Assembly (NCBI GenBank): GCA_028875055.1
Contig: JAPPGG010000044.1
Span: 86,032-150,031 of the forward strand
Direction: 5' to 3'
DNA length: 64,000 bases
DNA from: Chloroflexota bacterium
GTDB lineage: Bacteria > Chloroflexota > Dehalococcoidia > Lucifugimonadales > UBA3495
Position 1 is the stretch's first letter. Every line of letters begins with the position of its first letter. Of this stretch, positions 56,781 to 64,000 are shown piece after piece. A model generated the notes under the pieces. It ran no database searches. It was not told the DNA's origin and saw only the letters and a program-made list of their open reading frames with translations. Both the position numbers and the translations under genes were made by a program.

Positions 56781-58829
56781 ATGCCCAATATCGATGCAGG
56801 TAATCTGAGGAATGTGGCGCTGCTGTCTCACAGCGGCGCCGGTAAGACATCCCTTTGCGAGGCTTTGCTGTTCAATACCAAGGCCATCAACCGGATCGGC
56901 AGGGTAGAGGATGGCAATACGGTCTCCGACTACGAACCGGAAGAGGTCAAGCGGGGCGGAAGCATCCAGACCACTCTCATTTCCTGTAGTTGGGACCGGT
57001 ACAAAGTCAACTTCCTGGACACCCCGGGCTACGACGATTTCTTCGGTGAAGTGGTCGGCGCCCTTCGGGTGGTGGAAAGCGCGACCATCCTGTTGCCGGC
57101 TCCCTCCGGCGTTGATGTAGGTACCGAGCGTTCCTGGAGCCAGAGTGAAGAGATGGGCTTGCCCCGGGTGCTGCTGGTCAACAAGATGGACCGGGAAAAC
57201 GCCAGTTTCGCCCGCACCGTGGCCGACATCCAGGGGACATTCGGGAACCAGTGCGTACCCTTCCAGTTGCCCATCGGTGACGCCCAGGACTTCAAGGGCA
57301 TAGTCAGCGTCGTGCATCCCCCCGCCGACATTCCCGCCGAGGTGGCTGGCGATTTCGAAATGGCCCGGGAACGCCTCATTGAAGCGGTCGCCGAAGCCGA
57401 CGACGAACTCGCCGACAAGTATCTGGAAGGCGAGGAACTGACGGACGAGGAAATCATCAACGGCGCCAGGTCGGCAATCCTGGCGGGCGCCCTGGTGCCG
57501 ATCCTGGCCAGCTCCGCCACCCAGAACATCGGAGTGGAAGAGTACCTCGAGTTCGTGCGGGAATTTCTGCCGTCCCCCCTGGAAGGCATGGTTCCCGATA
57601 TGAAGAACGCCAATGGCGAATCCGTGGAGTGTGAAGTCGACGCCGGCGCCCCCCTGGCCTCCTTCGTCTTCAAGACCACCGCGGACCCCTTCGTTGGCAA
57701 GCTTTCCCTCTTCCGCGTGTATCGCGGCACCTTCAAGAGCAATTCGGAAGTCTGGAACTCCAACCGGAACCAGTCGGAGCGCATCGGGCAGCTGTATCTC
57801 CCCAGGGGCAAATCCCAGGAGAACATCTCCGAGGTTGTTGCCGGCGACATGGGCGCCATCGGGAAGCTGGGAGTGACGGTGACGTCCGATACTCTCTGCG
57901 CTCGAGAAAGCCAGGTCACCTTCGACCCCATAGAATTCCCCCGGGGGTACTACAGCGTCGCGGTGGCGCCGGCCACCAAGGCCGACCTGGACAAGATGTC
58001 CACGTCCCTGGCCCGCATAGTTGAGGAGGACCCCAGCCTGAGGTACAGCAGGGACGCCGACACCGGCGACAGCCTGCTGACTGGCCTGGGCGACGCGCAG
58101 ATTGAGGTGGCCATTGAGCGCATCAAGCGCAAATTCGGCGCCGACCTGCTGCTGCGGATGCCCAAGGTGGCCTACCGGGAAACCATCACCCGGGTCATCA
58201 ACACCGAGTACCGCCACAAGAAGCAGTCCGGCGGCCACGGCCAGTACGGCCACGTACTGCTGCGACTGGAGCCCATGGACCGGGACAACGGTTTTGAGTT
58301 TGGCTCGGAGATTGTCGGAGGCCGGGTTCCCCGGGAATACATCCCGGCGGTAGAAAAAGGTGTCGTCAAGTCTATGGAGGAAGGAATCCTGGCGGGATTC
58401 CCCGTGGTGGACCTGAAGACGGTAATCTACGACGGGAGCTATCACGACGTGGATTCCTCCGGCATGTCTTTTGAGATAGCCGGATCCCAGGCTTTCAAGA
58501 AGGGGATGGCCGACGCAAGTCCCATCCTGCTGGAGCCCATCGTCAAGCTGACGGTGAACGTGCCGGAGGCCTACACCGGTGAGGTTATGAGCGACCTCAA
58601 CGGCAAGCGGGGCCGAATTCTGGGCATGAACCCCGGTGACCGCTATACCGTAGTCGAGGCGGAGGTTCCCCTGGCCGAGGTGCAGCGGTACGCCCAGGAT
58701 ATGCGCTCCCTGACCCAGGGGCGCGGCAGCTACCGCCTGGAGTTTGACCACTATGAGCCGGTGCCCGCCAACATCGAGCAGCGGGTTATCGAAGAGACCA
58801 AGCGCCTCAAGGAAGAGGAACGGGTGTAG
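56781..58829 (+). CDS. fusA2: Elongation factor G-like GTPase (EF-G paralogue)
   Basis: 682 residues. Translational GTPase with the five-domain EF-G plan. G1 is ALLSHSGAGKTSLCEALLFN (normally GHVDHGKT-like), G3 NFLDTPGYDDFFGE, G4 LLVNKMDRENAS. Domain IV and the C-terminus (EGILAGFPVVDLKTVIYDGS; LNGKRGRILGMNPGDRYTVV) are typical. The divergent G1 and absence of str-operon neighbours point to the EF-G-II/paralogue class rather than the housekeeping factor. ATG 56781 after AAGGGGGAC; the longer frame from 56679 would begin inside the MITE. Confidence 0.88.
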   Translation: MPNIDAGNLRNVALLSHSGAGKTSLCEALLFNTKAINRIGRVEDGNTVSDYEPEEVKRGGSIQTTLISCSWDRYKVNFLDTPGYDDFFGEVVGALRVVESATILLPAPSGVDVGTERSWSQSEEMGLPRVLLVNKMDRENASFARTVADIQGTFGNQCVPFQLPIGDAQDFKGIVSVVHPPADIPAEVAGDFEMARERLIEAVAEADDELADKYLEGEELTDEEIINGARSAILAGALVPILASSATQNIGVEEYLEFVREFLPSPLEGMVPDMKNANGESVECEVDAGAPLASFVFKTTADPFVGKLSLFRVYRGTFKSNSEVWNSNRNQSERIGQLYLPRGKSQENISEVVAGDMGAIGKLGVTVTSDTLCARESQVTFDPIEFPRGYYSVAVAPATKADLDKMSTSLARIVEEDPSLRYSRDADTGDSLLTGLGDAQIEVAIERIKRKFGADLLLRMPKVAYRETITRVINTEYRHKKQSGGHGQYGHVLLRLEPMDRDNGFEFGSEIVGGRVPREYIPAVEKGVVKSMEEGILAGFPVVDLKTVIYDGSYHDVDSSGMSFEIAGSQAFKKGMADASPILLEPIVKLTVNVPEAYTGEVMSDLNGKRGRILGMNPGDRYTVVEAEVPLAEVQRYAQDMRSLTQGRGSYRLEFDHYEPVPANIEQRVIEETKRLKEEERV

Positions 58830-58868
58830 CCAGGTCTCCCCTGCAGTCAGTCATTCAGGCGACGCAAC

Positions 58869-58907
58869 TGAGGGCGGGACTTCACTCCCGCCCTCAGCTT
58901 TGTTTCA
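58869..58907. terminator. Bidirectional rho-independent terminator
   Basis: TGAGGGCGGGA (58869-58879), loop CTTCAC, TCCCGCCCTCA (58886-58896), then GCTTTGTTTC. Between the convergent EF-G-like and mutase genes. Confidence 0.85.
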
Positions 58908-58958
58908 GGGACTTGTGGCCTGGCAACTGCCGCGAAGCCTTTGCACCCCGCTGCGGAG

Positions 58959-60623
58959 CTAGAACCCCCAACCCGGCTGGTACTCTCCAAACACATCCCG
59001 GAAGACTCCCATCATCTCTCCCAGGGTGGCGTAGGCCCTGACCGCTTCCAGGAGCGGAGGCATCAGGTTTTCTGAACCCCGGGCGGCCTGCTCCAACTCC
59101 CGTAACCTTATGGACACCTGGTGGTTGTCGCGAGTGCGCCGTATCATGTTCAGGTTTTCGATCTGCCGCGCTTCCCCTTCCCGGTCAACGCGGAGGAGGG
59201 GAATGCCTAACTCCTCATCGGTCACGTAGTCATTCACGCCGACGGTTATTCGCTCCTTCCGGTCCTCTTCCCTCTGGTAAACGTATGCGGCTTCGGCAAT
59301 TTCACGCTGGAAGAAGCCCGACTCCAGGGCCGGCACCACGCCACCCACGTCCTCGATCCTGCGGAAATAGTCAATGGCGCCGGCTTCCACCTCCCGGGTC
59401 AGCGATTCCAGGAAGTAGCTGCCGCCCAGGGGATCGACAGTGTCGGTGACGCCGGTCTCGTGGGCAATTATCTGCTGGGTGCGCAAAGCCTGCAGGGCGG
59501 CCTGTTCCGAGGGCAGGGCCCATGCCTCGTCCTTGCCGTTGGTGTGGAGTGACTGGCAGCCGCCCAGGACAGCGGCCAGGGCCTGCAGACCCACGCGTAC
59601 CACGTTGTTCTCCGGTTGCTGGGCGGTGAGGGATGCCCCCGAGGTCTGGGCGTGAAACCTCAGCCAGCAGGACCGCTCGTTCTTTGCGCCGAAGGCGTCG
59701 CGCATCTCCCGTGCCCAGATCCGGCGGGCCGCCCGGTACTTGGCTATCTCCTCGAAAAAGTCATTATGGGCGTTGAAGAAGAAGCTGAGCCGGGGGGCAA
59801 AATCGTCCACGGCCATGCCCCGGTCAATGCACCGCCGAACGTACTCAAACCCGTCGGCCAGGGTAAAGGCCAGCTCCTGGACTGCGTTGGAACCGGCCTC
59901 CCTGATGTGGTAGCCGCTGATGCTGATGGGATTCCAGCGGGGCATATGGCGGGTGGCGAACTCGATGGTGTCCACAACCAGGCGCAGCGATGGTTCCGGC
60001 GGGAAGATATACTCGTTCTGGGCCAGGTATTCCTTCAGGATATCGTTCTGCAGGGTACCGCCAATTTGGTCCAGGGGCACGCCCTGCTTCTCGGCCACCA
60101 CGATGTACATGGCCCAGATGATTGCGGCGGGACTGTTGATGGTCATCGACGTGGTAACCTGCCCCAGGGGAATGCCGTCGAACAGGGTCTCCATGTCGGC
60201 CAGGGAGGACACCGCCACGCCGCACTTTCCAAATTCTCCGGCGGCCCGGTGATCGTCGGTATCGTATCCGTACAGGGTCGGCATATCGAAGGCAGTGCTG
60301 AGGCCGGTCTGACCGTTGTCCAGCAGGAACCGGAATCGCTCGTTGGTCTCCTCCGGAAGCCCGAAGCCGGCAAACATCCGCATGGTCCACAGCCGGTCCC
60401 GGTAGCCCCCCGGATGGACTCCGCGCAGGTAGGGAAACTCGCCGGGCAGGCCAAAGTCCTGCAGATAATCGGCTTCCTGGAGGTCCACGGGGGTATAGAC
60501 GCTCTGCACCGGAATCTGGGACAGGGTCTTGTAAAACGCCTTGCGGCCCGAACTGACAGGGTTTCTGTCCCGCCACCTGGCGCCCTGCTGCCTTATCCGG
60601 TCCAGTTCTTCGGTAGAAAACAC
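58959..60623 (-). CDS. Methylmalonyl-CoA mutase, alpha-chain catalytic domain
   Basis: 554 residues. Substrate-binding TIM barrel of the B12-dependent mutase: [77 protein letters not shown] and [20 protein letters not shown], plus [20 protein letters not shown]. The C-terminal B12-binding domain is absent, so a separate small subunit is expected elsewhere, as in archaea and some bacteria. Interconverts methylmalonyl-CoA and succinyl-CoA (propionate metabolism); a related isobutyryl-type mutase is possible. Starts at an ATG with AAGG-type ribosome-binding site. Confidence 0.88.
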   Translation of the reverse strand: MFSTEELDRIRQQGARWRDRNPVSSGRKAFYKTLSQIPVQSVYTPVDLQEADYLQDFGLPGEFPYLRGVHPGGYRDRLWTMRMFAGFGLPEETNERFRFLLDNGQTGLSTAFDMPTLYGYDTDDHRAAGEFGKCGVAVSSLADMETLFDGIPLGQVTTSMTINSPAAIIWAMYIVVAEKQGVPLDQIGGTLQNDILKEYLAQNEYIFPPEPSLRLVVDTIEFATRHMPRWNPISISGYHIREAGSNAVQELAFTLADGFEYVRRCIDRGMAVDDFAPRLSFFFNAHNDFFEEIAKYRAARRIWAREMRDAFGAKNERSCWLRFHAQTSGASLTAQQPENNVVRVGLQALAAVLGGCQSLHTNGKDEAWALPSEQAALQALRTQQIIAHETGVTDTVDPLGGSYFLESLTREVEAGAIDYFRRIEDVGGVVPALESGFFQREIAEAAYVYQREEDRKERITVGVNDYVTDEELGIPLLRVDREGEARQIENLNMIRRTRDNHQVSIRLRELEQAARGSENLMPPLLEAVRAYATLGEMMGVFRDVFGEYQPGWGF

Positions 60624-60760
60624 TAGCCTTCTCCCTCGGGTGTTGCTGGTACCAGTCTAACTAGGCGGGAAATGGGGCGTCAACGCTGGAAGGCGAGGGG
60701 GGACCGAAGCGAACCGGTGGATGTGTGGGCAGTTGCAGTGCTGGGAGTCTTGCTGGTCAG

Positions 60761-61975
60761 CTATTCCTGCAAGGAAGCAAATCGGCGCCGGCCAACCTTA
60801 ACCGCCGTCCCCGATTCAGGTGCCTGGAACTGGCCGTCTTCGGTCAATTTATGGGAAGGACCCGTGGGCGGGAAAAGTTCGACGGCCCCCTGGTTAATCA
60901 TGCGCTTGCCTTCGCTGACGCTGCCAACCAGGCCCGCCGCTACCAGGGCGTTGCTCCACCGGGGGCCGGTGAGAGACGAGATGGCCACAACCGGCATTTC
61001 TTCGGGAAGAGCCCTCTGCTGCACCACCCGCTCGAAGCGCGCCCTGGCGGCGGTGGCGGAACTCCCGTCGTGGAAAACCCGGGTAATATCTTCTGCCAGT
61101 TTTTTCTTCAGGTCCATGGGGTTAACGGTCTGACCGGCGATGCTGCTGGTCATTTCTTCCAGGTCCCCTTCGGGCGTGTCCGTCAGGAGGTCAAAGTAGG
61201 AAACAATCAGGTCGTCGGGCAGGGACATGATCTTGCCGAACATGTCGTCGGGAGGCTCATCGACGCCCACGTAGTTGTCCAGGCTCTTGCTCATCTTCTG
61301 GACGCCGTCAGTCCCTACGAGGATGGGCATCAGGAAACACTGCTGGGGCCGCTGTCCCATCATTCCCTGCAGCTCCCGCCCAACCAGCAGGTTGAACATC
61401 TGGTCGGTGCCGCCAAACTCCACGTCGGACTCAATGGCCACGGAATCGTAGGCCTGCAGCAGGGGATAGAGCAGTTCGGTTATGGCGATGGGCCGGTGCT
61501 CGGCGAACCGCTTGGCGAAATCGTCCCGTTCAAGGAACTGGGCCACGGTGAAGCGGCCCGTCAGCCCAATTACGTCCGCCAGGGAAAACTTGCCGAACCA
61601 CTCGCTCTGGTACACAACCTGGGCCCGGTCCCGGTCCACCACCTTGAAGAACTGTTGGAGGTAGGACTGGGCGTTTTCCATGACCTCTTCATGGGTGAGC
61701 ATGGGCCTGGTGGCGGAGCGTCCGCTGGGGTCGCCGATTTGGGCGGTCCAGTCGCCCACAATGAGGATGAGCTGGTGGCCCAGGTCCTGCAGTTGCCGCA
61801 GCTTGCGGAGCCCAACGACGTGGCCCAGGTGGATGTCCGGGCGGCTGGGGTCGAAGCCCATCTTCAGCCGCAGGGGCTTGCCCTCCTCCAGCAGCTTGAC
61901 GAACTCCTCTCGCACGATGATGTTGCTGACGCCGCGTTCGGTAACGCGCTTCAAATCCGCCGGACTAATGGCCAT
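60761..61975 (-). CDS. tyrS: Tyrosyl-tRNA synthetase
   Basis: 404 residues. Class I synthetase: HIGH motif in SRPDIHLGHVVGLRKL, GDWTAQIGDPSGRSATRPML, tyrosine pocket in ESDVEFGGTDQMFNLLVGRE and KMSKS in VGTDGVQKMSKSLDNY. A C-terminal S4 RNA-binding domain (ALVAAGLVGSVSEGKRMINQ) follows. The layout matches the TyrRS subgroup with an HLGH-type motif. ATG overlaps the end of ribF by 11 bp. Confidence 0.95.
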   Translation of the reverse strand: MAISPADLKRVTERGVSNIIVREEFVKLLEEGKPLRLKMGFDPSRPDIHLGHVVGLRKLRQLQDLGHQLILIVGDWTAQIGDPSGRSATRPMLTHEEVMENAQSYLQQFFKVVDRDRAQVVYQSEWFGKFSLADVIGLTGRFTVAQFLERDDFAKRFAEHRPIAITELLYPLLQAYDSVAIESDVEFGGTDQMFNLLVGRELQGMMGQRPQQCFLMPILVGTDGVQKMSKSLDNYVGVDEPPDDMFGKIMSLPDDLIVSYFDLLTDTPEGDLEEMTSSIAGQTVNPMDLKKKLAEDITRVFHDGSSATAARARFERVVQQRALPEEMPVVAISSLTGPRWSNALVAAGLVGSVSEGKRMINQGAVELFPPTGPSHKLTEDGQFQAPESGTAVKVGRRRFASLQE

Positions 61976-62903
61976 TGGCGCCTCCCGAAATTGCCAGGGC
62001 GTCCCGGGTATTGGCCACGTCCCGGTTGATCTGTTCTACCAGGGCATCCAGGCTGCTGAAGGTCTCCTGGTCCCGGAGCTTGTCCACAAATTCCACCTCC
62101 AGCTCCCGGCCGTACAGGTCCCCCTCAAAGTCCAGGATGTACACCTCCACCAGGCGATCGGACAGTCCAAAGGTTGGACGGACGCCGATGCTGGTAGCGG
62201 AGGGGAGGCGGACCCCATCGACCAGCGCCCAGGTGGCGTAGATGCCGTCCGCCGGGTGGGCCATCGTCTTGCTGACATCCACGTTGGCCGTGGGAAAACC
62301 CAGGGTGCGTCCCCTGCGGTCGCCGGTAATCACCTCGCCGGACATGGAAAAAGTCCGGCCCAGGAGTTGGTTGGAAACGGATACTTCCCCTTCGGTGAGC
62401 TTCTGCCGGATAACCCTGCTCTTGACCAGCAGGCCGTCCAGGAGAAGGGGCTCCACCACCTCGACGGAGAAGTCCATTTCCCGGCCAAGCTCCGACAGCC
62501 GCTCTGTGTTGCCCTCCCGGTTTCGGCCCAGGGCAAAGTCGGAACCGATTACCAGGCCTTTCATCCTGAGGTTTTCCACCAGCAGCGTAACAAAGTCGCC
62601 GGCTGACAACTGGGCCAGTTCCTCGGTGAAATCCAGGGAAATAATCTGTTCAATGCCCTGCTGGCGAATCAGTTCCTCTTTTCGGTCCAGCGTGGTAATC
62701 AGGGATACCTGCCGGCCGGGCTGGAGGACCGTTACGGGATGGTTGGCGAAGGTGAGTACCATGGGCTGGTACTCGGAACCGGCTGCGGCCTTGAGGTGCT
62801 GCAGGAGGTGAGAATGGCCCCGATGAACTCCATCAAAGACGCCGATGGTTATAACTGTTTCCCTCTGCGGAGAAACACTGTTAAGCCGCTGGCGAAAGTT
62901 CAT
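61965..62903 (-). CDS. ribF: Bifunctional riboflavin kinase/FAD synthetase
   Basis: 312 residues. N-terminal FAD synthetase (nucleotidyltransferase fold): TIGVFDGVHRGHSHLLQHLK, TFANHPVTVL, GSDFALGRNREGN. C-terminal riboflavin kinase: GEVITGDRRGRTLGFPTANV and VEVYILDFEGDLYGRELEVE. Converts riboflavin to FMN and then FAD. Translationally coupled to tyrS by an 11-bp overlap. Confidence 0.95.
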   Translation of the reverse strand: MNFRQRLNSVSPQRETVITIGVFDGVHRGHSHLLQHLKAAAGSEYQPMVLTFANHPVTVLQPGRQVSLITTLDRKEELIRQQGIEQIISLDFTEELAQLSAGDFVTLLVENLRMKGLVIGSDFALGRNREGNTERLSELGREMDFSVEVVEPLLLDGLLVKSRVIRQKLTEGEVSVSNQLLGRTFSMSGEVITGDRRGRTLGFPTANVDVSKTMAHPADGIYATWALVDGVRLPSATSIGVRPTFGLSDRLVEVYILDFEGDLYGRELEVEFVDKLRDQETFSSLDALVEQINRDVANTRDALAISGGANGH

Positions 62904-63140
62904 CCTGACTCTTTATCCTGTGGGGCAGCGTTTACCTACGCGGATGGGGCCGGGATCAGGGCCCTGGCTCGATTCGGATACTAGCATAGGCCCCTAGGAG
63001 CGTCAACCGGAATGCGTTGCGGGTAATAGCGGATTTCGTGACCGCCGGGACGCCCGCAGTTCACGGTTGCGGCGCTATTGATTTCCTTGTGCAATCGGGT
63101 CTCGCCGATTAACATTACCCTCGAACACGCCAAATACAAC

Positions 63141-63161
63141 GCCCCGGATGATGCCCGGGGC
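63141..63161 (+). other. GC-rich hairpin upstream of the cupin gene
   Basis: GCCCCGG (63141-63147), loop ATGATGC, CCGGGGC (63155-63161), 19 bp before the TTG start. No U-tract follows. It could be part of a leader or a 5' stabiliser; the rest of 62904-63180 shows no gene. Confidence 0.4.
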
Positions 63162-63180
63162 TTGACGAAGGAGACGAGAA

Positions 63181-63870
63181 TTGGAACCGATTATCAGGAA
63201 TTACCGTGATCACTATTCCCCTGGCAACGCTGCCAGGTTGATCAACATTGATGACAATCCGCCCACCACCACCCTGAGCTACTCCCACATCCAGCCCGGA
63301 GAGACCAGCAGCCACCACATTCACCCCTGGGAGCATGAGGTGTTCATAATAAAGGGGTCGGGGACCCTGGTGTGCGACGGTGTGAACTACCCCGTAAAGG
63401 CGGGGGACGCCATTTTCGTCCCGCCCAACGTGGACCACTACACGCTGAACGACGGCGGCGAAGGTGACATTGAGCGAATCGAGATAAACCCATTGCTGTC
63501 GTCCAGGAGCGGCGGAGCCAGGAACAATGGCGGGACCGGCACGGGACGGCCGCCGGTCATCAAGAACCTGGCAGACCTGGATACCAGCCCCGGCGCCGCC
63601 AGGCCGGTTCTGACCGCTGAGGACGGGGCCCGCCACTATGTGCTGGCCCACCGGGGAATGGCGGAAGGGGAAGTCAGCCCCAACCACATCCACGAGGGTG
63701 AGCACCTGGCCTACTTCCTGGAAGGGGGCTGCATCCTTACCTGCGACGGGAAGGAATACACGGTCTCCGAGGGGGACGCCATCTTGGTGCCGCCCAACAG
63801 CGAGCATGAATGGAGTCGCAGCGCTGGTAACGTGGCCAACTGGCTGGTCTTCAACCCGGTACGAAATTAG
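63181..63870 (+). CDS. Double-cupin protein
   Basis: 229 residues with two cupin-2 barrels. Domain 1: ETSSHHIHPWEHEVFIIKG (HxH...E) and a later GDAIFVPPNVDHYTLN; domain 2: EGEVSPNHIHEGEHLAYFLE and GDAILVPPNSEHEWSRS. Metal ligands (two His, Glu, His) are intact in both. Cupins with this plan are quercetinase- or sugar-isomerase-like; function unknown. TTG 63181 with AAGGAG nine bases upstream. Confidence 0.85.
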   Translation: MEPIIRNYRDHYSPGNAARLINIDDNPPTTTLSYSHIQPGETSSHHIHPWEHEVFIIKGSGTLVCDGVNYPVKAGDAIFVPPNVDHYTLNDGGEGDIERIEINPLLSSRSGGARNNGGTGTGRPPVIKNLADLDTSPGAARPVLTAEDGARHYVLAHRGMAEGEVSPNHIHEGEHLAYFLEGGCILTCDGKEYTVSEGDAILVPPNSEHEWSRSAGNVANWLVFNPVRN

Positions 63871-64000
63871 CCAGCCGTTATAAGGTCAATTTCGGCTTGA
63901 CGGGTGAAGGTCGAGGTTGGGGGTGACTCCTCTTCCGAGTTACGCCTCTAGGGCGTGTGGACAAAATGGTAACATAGGGGGAGTCAAGGATACGGGTATG
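63871..64000. other. Window end, no gene seen
   Basis: 130 bp after the cupin stop with no reading frame or hairpin that I can support. Confidence 0.5.

Overview
The window is about 60% GC, densely packed, and reads as bacterial chromosome. The housekeeping genes (rpoB/rpoC, tyrS, ribF, a Clp ATPase, an EF-G paralogue) sit among many small catabolic enzymes: two luciferase-like flavin oxidoreductases, a mandelate-racemase/enolase-family enzyme, LigB and VOC dioxygenase-like proteins, several amidohydrolases, a GMC oxidoreductase and a DUF3179 protein. Frequent TTG/GTG starts and this gene mix suggest a Chloroflexota bacterium of the Dehalococcoidia/SAR202 type. That placement is an inference from gene content; I could not run a phylogeny.

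Layout. 1-5.8 kb: end of rpoB, rpoC, a dihydroorotate dehydrogenase. 5.9-10.5 kb: a divergent heat-shock block (dnaJ-hspR-clpC leftward, hsp20 rightward) with near-perfect sigma70 promoters and an HspR-type operator. 10.9 kb: tRNA-Asn. 11-19 kb: FAH-family hydrolase, a two-gene glycine betaine synthesis pair (SDMT, GSMT), a BNR propeller protein, a haloacid dehalogenase, gamma-glutamyltransferase. 19-24.8 kb: epimerase, two PuuE-like deacetylases, an amidohydrolase, a LigB protein. 25-31 kb: ASCH protein, two DUF805 membrane proteins, a DUF35/thiolase pair, a HAD protein overlapping a SpoU methyltransferase, an enolase-superfamily enzyme.

32-36.5 kb is the most unusual part. Two divergent transcription units contain three genes with in-frame UGA codons, four UGAs in all. 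Each UGA falls exactly where a redox-active cysteine belongs, and each is followed closely by a hairpin. The proteins are a glutaredoxin-DinB fusion with a U-x-x-C site, a ferredoxin:thioredoxin reductase (FTR) catalytic-subunit homologue in which both redox cysteines are UGA while all four Fe-S ligand cysteines remain Cys, and a small glutaredoxin/thioredoxin-like protein with a U-G-P-C site right after the FTR gene. I read this as an undocumented-looking selenocysteine-based electron relay (FTR to selenoglutaredoxin). Ordinary gene calling would break all three genes. No selA/B/C/D genes lie in the window.

36.5-47.3 kb: SRPBCC protein, two luciferase-like oxidoreductases, a DUF3179 lipoprotein, LUD protein, double-VOC protein, MBL hydrolase, GMC oxidoreductase, and a secreted RTX-repeat gene interrupted by one in-frame UGA. 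47.5-56.4 kb: D-aminoacylase-like gene overlapping a cytochrome c lipoprotein, an amidohydrolase, a glutamine amidotransferase-like protein, a ThDP decarboxylase-like enzyme, a cysteine desulfurase and a bleomycin-hydrolase peptidase. A 143-bp MITE-like element with terminal inverted repeats and a 9-bp target duplication lies just upstream of an EF-G paralogue (56.8 kb). The window closes with methylmalonyl-CoA mutase, tyrS, ribF and a double-cupin protein.
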